64,000 nucleotides of DNA from an uncultured Clostridia bacterium (GTDB taxonomy: Bacteria > Bacillota > Clostridia > UBA1381). The notes below the pieces were generated by a model. The model worked only from the letters and a program-made list of their open reading frames with translations. It was not told where the DNA came from and did not search any database. Location of the stretch: NCBI GenBank assembly GCA_944391225.1, contig CALXSS010000005.1, positions 1-64,000 on the forward strand, written 5' to 3'. Each line of letters begins with the position of its first letter. The first letter of the stretch is position 1. This document shows positions 58,157 through 64,000 of the stretch, in pieces. The position numbers and the translations under genes are program-made.

Positions 58157-59110
58157 CTCTACACGGTTTCTGCGCCTTCCGCGCAGAAACGCTTCTATAT
58201 TCTTTGCGATCTCATCCATGCAGCGCACGCGCGCCTCATAAGCTCCCCACGCCATATGCGGAGTAAATATTACATTCGGCATATCCATTAGCCTGATATA
58301 CGGGCTGGTTGCCCTCAACGGCTCCTCTGAATAGACGTCTATGCCCAATCCGGCTATCCTGCCCTCAGCCATCGCGTTAACGAGCGCCGCCTCGTCAGCC
58401 ACAGCTCCGCGCGCCACATTTATGACCACAGCGGACGGTTTCATACACGCTATCATCTCACTGTCTATTATATTCCTCGTCTGTGATGTGAGCGGCAGAT
58501 GTATGGATATTATATCCGATCTTCTGCACAGCTCCTCAAGCGGCACGCACTCATACAATGGATCCGGTCTGCGCTTGAACGCAAGTACCCTGCATCCGAA
58601 CGACTCGGCTATATTGGCTACCCTCTCGCCTATTCCGCCAAGCCCTACTATCCCCCATGTAAGGCTGCTCATCTCGTGAAATACAGGCTCAAGATGGTTT
58701 TCAACGCCGCTTTGAGTGTAGCTGTAATCCTTTACATATCTATCGTACCTCTGTATGTTATTTACAAGCGACAGCGCCATAGCCGCCGTTATCTGCGCGA
58801 CCGACTCTGTTGAATATCCGCGCACATTGCAGACGGCTATCCCTGCCATGCGGCAGTAGCTCAGGTCAACATTGTCATATCCGGTCGCTGTTACACAGAT
58901 GAGCTTCAGCTTTTTTGCTCCGGCAAGCGTTTTGCTGTTAAGCTTTATCTTGTTAGCTATTATGACCTCGGCATCCATTATCCTGAATCTGATCTGACGC
59001 TCGTCCGTGCGGCCGTACACCTCGACCTTGCCAAAGCGTTCAAACTCGGAAAAATCAATATCAGAGCCAAGAGTAGACGCGTCAAGCACAGCGATATTTA
59101 TCTTGTTCAT
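58154..59110 (-). CDS. D-2-hydroxyacid dehydrogenase (NAD-dependent)
   Basis: A 318-residue enzyme of the D-isomer-specific 2-hydroxyacid dehydrogenase family. NAD-binding is in WGIVGLGGIGERVANIA; the catalytic Arg lies in VINVARGAVADE, Glu in GIDVYSEEPL and His in FTPHMAWGAYE. It resembles glycerate/hydroxypyruvate reductases and also D-lactate dehydrogenases; the substrate cannot be settled. Convergent placement next to larEBC may be a hint at lactate but is not proof. Confidence 0.85.
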   Translation of the reverse strand: MNKINIAVLDASTLGSDIDFSEFERFGKVEVYGRTDERQIRFRIMDAEVIIANKIKLNSKTLAGAKKLKLICVTATGYDNVDLSYCRMAGIAVCNVRGYSTESVAQITAAMALSLVNNIQRYDRYVKDYSYTQSGVENHLEPVFHEMSSLTWGIVGLGGIGERVANIAESFGCRVLAFKRRPDPLYECVPLEELCRRSDIISIHLPLTSQTRNIIDSEMIACMKPSAVVINVARGAVADEAALVNAMAEGRIAGLGIDVYSEEPLRATSPYIRLMDMPNVIFTPHMAWGAYEARVRCMDEIAKNIEAFLRGRRRNRVE

Positions 59111-59133
59111 ACGCTCCCCCCGTCAAAAATACA

Positions 59134-59550
59134 TCATGCAAGTGAATCAAGCTTTTTCCATACATCAGGAAAGGTCTTTTTCAAATTTATCGCCTTGAAG
59201 TCCTTGTCAATAAATCCATGCTTTGTCTTTCCATAGGACATCTTCTGCATATCCGGCAGCTTGAACACCTCATAAGAAAATTCGATACGCGCCACAGTGA
59301 GCTTGTCTATCTTACAGGTTATGAGCACCTCGTCCTCATACTTAAGCCCATATAGGTATCTGCACTGTGTCTCGGTAAGCGGCAGGAGTATTCCCATCTG
59401 CTCCATCTGAGAGTATGTAATACCCGATTTCTTTATAAAATCGGTTCTCGCCTGCTCAAACCACGGGTAATATCTTGAATGATGCACAATACCCATCATA
59501 TCGGTCTCAGCGTACCTTACTGTAATTCTCGTCTCGCTTGTATAAGCCAT
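59134..59550 (-). CDS. YbgC-type acyl-CoA thioesterase (hotdog fold)
   Basis: A 138-residue 4-hydroxybenzoyl-CoA thioesterase-like protein. RYAETDMMGIVHHSRYYPWF is the catalytic loop, with the Asp typical of the YbgC/4HBT group. It hydrolyses short acyl-CoA or similar thioesters. ATG 59550 lies eight bases after AAGGAG. The hydroxyacid dehydrogenase start is close downstream (23 bp), so the two may be one operon. Confidence 0.85.
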   Translation of the reverse strand: MAYTSETRITVRYAETDMMGIVHHSRYYPWFEQARTDFIKKSGITYSQMEQMGILLPLTETQCRYLYGLKYEDEVLITCKIDKLTVARIEFSYEVFKLPDMQKMSYGKTKHGFIDKDFKAINLKKTFPDVWKKLDSLA

Positions 59551-59581
59551 AATCATCACTCCTTACACTTTATGCAAAAGC

Positions 59582-59612
59582 TGAAACCGGCACGAAATAC
59601 GAGCCGGTCTCA
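59582..59612 (-). terminator. Terminator of pyk
   Basis: GAGACCGGC and GCCGGTTTC arms followed in minus-strand RNA by AGCTTTTTG. Confidence 0.8.
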
Positions 59613-59628
59613 GCCTTATTGTTCCATA

Positions 59629-61389
59629 TTATTCAAATTCAATTTTACTGTGTCCGGCATAGACCATTCCGTTAGATGCGTCCATTGTTATAGATGTGCC
59701 GGACTTCAATATCTTTGTAGCCCCTGCCGCGCCTATTATAACAGGTATATCAAGAGCCATTGAAAGAATACGCAGATCGTCTACATGATCCGACGCCTCG
59801 ATAATAATTCCCGAAGCCGTTTTCAGCGTTGGTATCATCTCGCGCGAAAGCCTGTCGAGCACAACTATATCGCCGTCGTTGAACTTGGCGTCAAGCTCCT
59901 TTCTTCCGCGGCAGATGCACACAGTTCCTGTGGTGTGCAGGTCTGAAAGACCCTCGCCCTTTACAAGTATATGTCCTACAAGATGGACTTTCATGATATT
60001 CGTAGTTCCGGCAACGCCCATTGGCACGCCGCCTGTTATTACTACAAGATCGCCGTTCTTGACAAGGTTCATGCGCTCGGCATCGTCCACGGCGCTGTCG
60101 AACAGCTCGTCGGAATTGGCTGCCACATGGCTTATCACCGGCACAACTCCCCATGAAAGATTGAGCTGGCGTCTTGCCTTCTCGCTGAGAGTAGGTGCGA
60201 TTATAGGACAGGTCGGTCTGAATCTCGATATCTGTCTTGCCGTTCCGCCCGAATATGTGAGAGCGATTATGGCAGCGGCTCCCAGATCGTGAGCTGTTGT
60301 GCATGTAGCGTGAGATATAGCGTTGGTCACATCAAACCCGCTCTCGAAATCCATCATCTTAAGACGCTTTACATAATCTATATCACGCTCTGTGCGCTCC
60401 GCTATAGAAGCCATCGTTTTTACAGCCTCTACAGGGTATTTGCCCATAGCCGTTTCGCCGGAAAGCATTATAGCTGAGGTACCGTCATAGATAGCGTTTG
60501 CAACGTCGCTGACCTCCGCTCTTGTAGGACGCGGATTGCGTATCATGGAGTCAAGCATCTGTGTTGCGGTTATAACTCTCTTGCCCGCCTTGTACGTCTT
60601 GCTTATAAGATCCTTTTGTATAACGGGCAGATCCTGCATATCTATCTCAACACCCATATCGCCGCGCGCTACCATTATGCCGTCAACAACATTGAGTATC
60701 TCATCAATATTGTTCACGCCCTGCGCGTTCTCTATCTTTGCGATAAGATTTATGTCTCGTCCGCCGTTGCGCTCAAGCAGCTGCTTTATCTCAAGCGCGT
60801 CCTCAGCAGTGCGGCAGAACGAAGCGGCTATAAAATCAAAATCCTGCTCTATTCCGAACAGAATATCGCTGCGATCCTTGTCGCTCATATACGGCATTGA
60901 AAGCTCCACATTCGGAACGTTAACGCCCTTTGAGTCTGAAACAACTCCGCCGTTACGCACGATACAAACTATTTTATCATTTTTGACCGACGCTACCTGA
61001 AGCTCAATAAGACCGTCGTCAATAAGTATCCTTGAGCCTATAGTAACATCATTTGGAAGATCCTCATATGTTATTGAAACCATCTGCTCGTCGCCTTCAA
61101 CGTCGCTTGTACACAGAGTAAAGGTTTGGTTCTCCTTAAGGGTTACCTTTCCGTTTTTGAATTTTTTAAGACGTATCTCAGGTCCCTTTGTATCAAGCAG
61201 TATCGCTACAGGAAGATCCAGCTCAGCGCGCACCTTTTTGATTTTATCCACCATCTCCTTGGCAGCCTCGTGCGTGCCGTGCGAAAAATTGATCCTTGCC
61301 ACGTCCATTCCCGCAAGCATAAGATTTCTTAGCATAGGTTCGCTGTCTGTAGCCGGACCTATGGTACATACTATCTTTGTTTTTCTCAT
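59629..61389 (-). CDS. pyk: Pyruvate kinase with C-terminal PEP-utiliser domain
   Basis: A 586-residue enzyme. N-terminal MRKTKIVCTIGPATDSEPML, VARINFSHGTHE, the catalytic LIAKIENAQGV, MVARGDMGVEIDMQDL and the ITATQMLDSMI signature. Residues about 475-586 are the mobile PEP-utilising domain found in Bacillus-type pyruvate kinases. It makes pyruvate and ATP in the last glycolytic step. pfkA lies upstream, the usual Gram-positive order; a weak terminator between them suggests partial read-through. Confidence 0.97.
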   Translation of the reverse strand: MRKTKIVCTIGPATDSEPMLRNLMLAGMDVARINFSHGTHEAAKEMVDKIKKVRAELDLPVAILLDTKGPEIRLKKFKNGKVTLKENQTFTLCTSDVEGDEQMVSITYEDLPNDVTIGSRILIDDGLIELQVASVKNDKIVCIVRNGGVVSDSKGVNVPNVELSMPYMSDKDRSDILFGIEQDFDFIAASFCRTAEDALEIKQLLERNGGRDINLIAKIENAQGVNNIDEILNVVDGIMVARGDMGVEIDMQDLPVIQKDLISKTYKAGKRVITATQMLDSMIRNPRPTRAEVSDVANAIYDGTSAIMLSGETAMGKYPVEAVKTMASIAERTERDIDYVKRLKMMDFESGFDVTNAISHATCTTAHDLGAAAIIALTYSGGTARQISRFRPTCPIIAPTLSEKARRQLNLSWGVVPVISHVAANSDELFDSAVDDAERMNLVKNGDLVVITGGVPMGVAGTTNIMKVHLVGHILVKGEGLSDLHTTGTVCICRGRKELDAKFNDGDIVVLDRLSREMIPTLKTASGIIIEASDHVDDLRILSMALDIPVIIGAAGATKILKSGTSITMDASNGMVYAGHSKIEFE

Positions 61390-61433
61390 ATTTTACTCCT
61401 TTTTGGTTGTTGGCTGTACTTCATTATTAAACA

Positions 61434-61457
61434 AGGGGTATCGCGAACAATACCCCT
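61434..61457 (-). terminator. Hairpin between pfkA and pyk
   Basis: AGGGGTAT and ATACCCCT arms with a short U-containing tail (TGTTTAA). It may reduce rather than stop transcription into pyk. Confidence 0.65.
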
Positions 61458-61463
61458 GAATTA

Positions 61464-62441
61464 TCAAACTGAAAGCTTATGTGCAAGAGAAATAAGCTCC
61501 TCAGAGATCTCTTTTTTCATTTCGAGACCCTCGTTAATATCAACATCTGTTATTTCGCCGTGCTGCATACATACTATTCTGTTTGCTTTTCCCGCGAGCA
61601 AAAGCTCAACGCTTCTTGCTCCCATCTGGCTCGCAATAACTCTGTCTCTGACAGTAGGCGAGCCGCCGCGCTGAACATGACCAAGAATCGTGGCGCGAGA
61701 TTCGATACCCGTCTTTGCCTCTATCTCCTGAGCCATCTCTATAACTCCGCCAATGCCCTCGGCAACTATTATAATAGCATGCTTTTTGCCGCGTGATTTA
61801 GCTTCAAGAATAGGACGGAGCACATCCTCGTCAAAGCTGTATGATTTTTCCGGAATAAGGATGACCTCAGCTCCGCAAGCGATACCGGCCTCAAGAGCTA
61901 TATAACCGGCAGCCCTGCCCATTACCTCAATAACAGAGCAGCGCTCATGGCTCGATGCAGTGTCGCGTATCTTATCCACAAGATCCTTAACAGTATTAAG
62001 ACACGTGTCATATCCTATAGTATATTCCGAACAGCTTATATCATTGTCTATAGTTCCCGGCATAGCGATAGTCGGAAGTCCCGCATTTGAAAGATCACGA
62101 GCGCCTCTGAATGAGCCGTCACCGCCTATAACTATCAAACCGTCAATACCAAACACACGAGCGATATGACATGCCTTTCTCACTCCTGCTTCCTCTTTGA
62201 ATTCGAGGCAGCGCGCCGTCATAAGACATGTACCGCCTCTCTGCAAAGTTTCGGATACAGATCTCGCATTCATTTCCTCAAGCTCGCCGTTTATAAGACC
62301 GTTATAGCCACGCTTTATTCCAAACACCTTAAGTCCGTAATATGCGCCTGTTCTTACGACCGCTCTTATTGCAGCGTTCATACCCGGCGCATCGCCGCCG
62401 CTTGTTAAAACGCCGATTGTTCTGATGGTTTTATTTTCCAT
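61464..62441 (-). CDS. pfkA: ATP-dependent 6-phosphofructokinase
   Basis: A 325-residue PfkA, standard length. GVLTSGGDAPGMNAAIRAVV, IVIGGDGSFRGA, the catalytic MPGTIDNDI, and IGYDTCLNTV and GHVQRGGSPTVRDR are present. It phosphorylates fructose 6-phosphate. GGGAGG precedes ATG 62441. The gap 62442-62629 upstream holds a possible TATAAT but no clear promoter or TRAP-binding GAG/UAG run. Confidence 0.97.
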   Translation of the reverse strand: MENKTIRTIGVLTSGGDAPGMNAAIRAVVRTGAYYGLKVFGIKRGYNGLINGELEEMNARSVSETLQRGGTCLMTARCLEFKEEAGVRKACHIARVFGIDGLIVIGGDGSFRGARDLSNAGLPTIAMPGTIDNDISCSEYTIGYDTCLNTVKDLVDKIRDTASSHERCSVIEVMGRAAGYIALEAGIACGAEVILIPEKSYSFDEDVLRPILEAKSRGKKHAIIIVAEGIGGVIEMAQEIEAKTGIESRATILGHVQRGGSPTVRDRVIASQMGARSVELLLAGKANRIVCMQHGEITDVDINEGLEMKKEISEELISLAHKLSV

Positions 62442-62629
62442 AACATAGCCTCCCACACTTTATATATCTATAGGCAACCGCAAAGCCCCACTTCGCAGTT
62501 GGACTGTCTTGGTAATTATTAAATGTTTCCCACTCTGCACAATGAGCCTTGCTTTAGGCTGAGGCAGAACGCCGCATTATACTGATATCCGCGGCAAACC
62601 AATATTCTGCTCCATTAGCCGGAGTCTTA

Positions 62630-62833
62630 TCAGCCTGAAATTTCGGTATCAAATATAATATCCTGTGCCGATTCAAGCTCAGTCTGCGGAACAAGGATCT
62701 CATATGCAGTACCGCTTTCATAGTCGTCCTCCCTGCTTACCTTCAGCATTGTCATTATATTGCTGCTGTTAAGGATCTCTATGAGTCTGTCCACCTTATC
62801 CTTGTTCTGAGATAAATATACTACTGTCCACAT
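62630..62833 (-). CDS. Small DUF2007-like protein
   Basis: A 67-residue protein (MWTVVYLSQNKDKVDRLIEI ... YEILVPQTELESAQDIIF) with the beta-alpha-beta pattern of DUF2007, annotated as putative signal-transducing or prokaryotic RING-finger-associated domain. RBS GAGG lies just before ATG 62833. It follows mtrB by 10 bp and is probably co-transcribed with it. Function unknown. Confidence 0.65.
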   Translation of the reverse strand: MWTVVYLSQNKDKVDRLIEILNSSNIMTMLKVSREDDYESGTAYEILVPQTELESAQDIIFDTEISG

Positions 62834-62843
62834 AACGACCTCT

Positions 62844-63074
62844 TTATTCCCGCGATTCGGAAATTATCTTACCGTGCTTTGTGTAGACCTCGGCGCGACC
62901 GCATATTTTCATTGCCGACGTTATCTCGGTGAACTGAGCCATATACACCTCGCCTTTTTCAAGCCTTTCCGTATGATGGAATTTGGTGTCTCTGCCTCTT
63001 GTAAGCCCGATAATATTTACTCCGTTTTCGAGCGCTTTTATTACAACGTAATCGCCTGATGAATATTCCTCCAC
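62844..63074 (-). CDS. mtrB: Trp RNA-binding attenuation protein (TRAP)
   Basis: A 76-residue protein aligning without gaps to Bacillus subtilis MtrB: DYVVIKALENGVNIIGLTRG, DTKFHHTERLEKGEV and AQFTEITSAMKICG. TRAP forms an 11-subunit ring that binds tryptophan and wraps GAG/UAG-rich leader RNA. The tryptophan-contact residues (Thr25, Thr30, Thr49, Thr52, Ser53) are kept. Of the RNA-contact triad Lys37, Lys56, Arg58, only Lys56 is kept: residue 37 is Arg and 58 is Cys, with an Arg at 60. The start is GTG 63074 with GGGAGG ten bases before. It has its own promoter and precedes the DUF2007-like gene. No trp operon is in the window. Confidence 0.9.
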   Translation of the reverse strand: MEEYSSGDYVVIKALENGVNIIGLTRGRDTKFHHTERLEKGEVYMAQFTEITSAMKICGRAEVYTKHGKIISESRE

Positions 63075-63169
63075 TTCATCCGAACCTCCCGCTCATAATA
63101 ATATAACAAGATACATTGTTAAATAACTGCTTATCTTACATTTTCACAACAATATATCATACTAAATAT

Positions 63170-63198
63170 ATAATATACTATTTCCGCGAAAATTTCAA
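63170..63198 (-). promoter_or_regulatory. Sigma-A promoter of mtrB
   Basis: Minus strand: TTGAAA (63193-63198), 17-bp spacer, TATTAT (63170-63175). The AT-rich gap 63075-63346 holds no other feature that I can support. Confidence 0.75.
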
Positions 63199-63346
63199 GC
63201 GTTATTTGCTATGATATTATGACATTTTCTTATAGTGTATTTTGTGTATTTTGACAAATTTTCTAAAAATACATTTGAAAATCGTGTTTTTTTTGTAAAA
63301 TCAGTGTAAACTCTATCAGATTTATGCTAATATAAAAGCGTTGATC

Positions 63347-64000
63347 CTATTTTATCACAACATTTTCTTCTCCAAATTCATACCTGAGCTCATTGAGCGC
63401 GCCCTGCGTTCCGTTAAAAAACAGCTCGCGCGGAGCGCGGACTACCTTATGAGTATCGTTAAAATATAAACGCACTTCCATATCGCCCTGAAACGGCGCA
63501 AGGCTTTCTCTTACGCGCGACATTATATCAGCGCTGCGCTTTGCCAGCCTTATATACAGCACCCTTTCGCTCAGCTTTACCGTCGCGGCGCTTTTTTCCG
63601 AGCCGCCGTTCCGCTTTCCCGCTCCGGCGCTGTTTTGAACAAAAGCCGCGCTGCCGCGCTTTATGGCGTCCTCCAGCGGCTCTGCTGAGTTCATCAGTAT
63701 TTTGGGCTGCTCATCCTCGCGCAGGCTGAGCGTTCCGCATACAAGCAGCATTACGCCCTCAGACAGCATTCCCGTATATCTTGACAGGATCTTCGGGAAA
63801 ACTATACATTCCACTGAACCATATGCGTCCTCAAGAGTTAGGAACGCCATCTGCGCCTTATTCTTTGTCGTCTTGTTCACACGTCTTTCTATTATACAGC
63901 CGAGCACAACGCTGTCTCCGTCGTGCATACCTCTGCCCGAGCTGACGTAATAGCCCTCCTCATTCTTCGTCACACTTTCATTTATCAGGAAAGTGCTGCA
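63347..64000 (-). CDS. dnaE: DNA polymerase III alpha subunit, C-terminal part (5' end outside window)
   Basis: An open frame of 217 codons runs from the window edge to TAA at 63347. It covers the OB-fold (DGDSVVLGCIIERRVNKTTK, MAFLTLEDAYGSVECIVFP) and the following C-terminal domain (VLYIRLAKRSADIMSRVRES ... VRLYFNDTHKVV), as in DnaE. This is the replicative polymerase subunit; the catalytic palm lies outside the window. The order dnaE ... pfkA-pyk is the conserved Gram-positive arrangement. Confidence 0.9.
   Translation of the reverse strand, partial: CSTFLINESVTKNEEGYYVSSGRGMHDGDSVVLGCIIERRVNKTTKNKAQMAFLTLEDAYGSVECIVFPKILSRYTGMLSEGVMLLVCGTLSLREDEQPKILMNSAEPLEDAIKRGSAAFVQNSAGAGKRNGGSEKSAATVKLSERVLYIRLAKRSADIMSRVRESLAPFQGDMEVRLYFNDTHKVVRAPRELFFNGTQGALNELRYEFGEENVVIK

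Noticed and set aside
62457-62629. TRAP-binding site (GAG/UAG repeats) in the pfkA leader
   Set aside because: No regularly spaced run of GAG or UAG triplets could be found there.
1-64000. CRISPR arrays, tRNA and rRNA genes
   Set aside because: No regularly spaced direct repeats, cloverleaf-like sequences or rRNA-like segments were noticed while reading.

Overview
The window looks like a piece of chromosome from an endospore-forming, pectin-using Clostridia-class bacterium (Firmicutes). Evidence for this is endospore-specific genes (spoVM, spoVAD, spoVAE), the Gram-positive gene order dnaE-pfkA-pyk, strong AGGAGG-type ribosome binding sites, many near-consensus sigma-A promoters with 17-bp spacers, and secreted multidomain glycan-degrading enzymes carrying copper-amine-oxidase-N-like modules. 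The exact genus cannot be fixed from the sequence; the gene content is reminiscent of specialist gut pectin degraders (inference). No rRNA, tRNA or CRISPR array was seen. All coordinates below use start codons chosen from ribosome binding sites and promoters, so several genes are shorter than their longest open frame.

Layout. 1-11287: a truncated PL1 pectate lyase, uxaC, and a giant secreted GH3 enzyme ending in a rhodanese domain, with AraC-type regulators divergent to uxaC and to the GH3 gene. 11281-13243: a cluster of zinc-ribbon membrane or coiled-coil proteins plus a decayed relative. 13512-20086: uvrB-orf-uvrA-CLC(F), led by a promoter with a LexA-like box. 20345-27666: a giant secreted GH2 protein and its divergent AraC regulator. 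27853-34389: an AT-rich tam methyltransferase, nfeD/SPFH, the tiny spoVM gene, uxuA and aconitase. 34431-39963: YeiH-type transporter, spoVAD-spoVAE with a sigma-G-like promoter, a MATE transporter and an iron-type alcohol dehydrogenase. 40083-42051: an AT-rich two-gene RloA/RloB-like defence candidate. 42196-49466: YitT, an FG-GAP/SLH-like protein, ackA and pta, and an RpiB/LacAB-family isomerase likely to act on unsaturated uronates. 49620-53491: a FeoA-FeoB fusion, a secreted YesU-like protein and a small Cys-rich protein. 53714-59110: L,D-transpeptidase, larE-larB-larC and a D-2-hydroxyacid dehydrogenase. 59134-64000: thioesterase, pyk, pfkA, a DUF2007-like gene, mtrB (TRAP) and the 3' part of dnaE.

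How the genes fit together. Secreted PL1, GH3, GH2 and YesU-like proteins would break pectin or rhamnogalacturonan outside the cell. UxaC, UxuA and the DhuI-like isomerase would convert the released uronates towards 2-keto-3-deoxygluconate. PfkA, Pyk, Pta, AckA and the alcohol dehydrogenase give glycolysis and fermentation to acetate and alcohol. Each of the two giant glycosidases and uxaC has its own divergently transcribed AraC regulator, so control seems local rather than by one pectin regulator.

Most unusual points: a dispersed two-part terminator repeat (six copies) placed next to stop codons; a GH3-rhodanese fusion; a GH2 protein with Asn where the acid/base Glu is expected; a TRAP protein with a changed RNA-binding triad; an RloA/RloB-like pair whose promoter lies inside a perfect 14-bp inverted repeat; and a complete larEBC set without larA.
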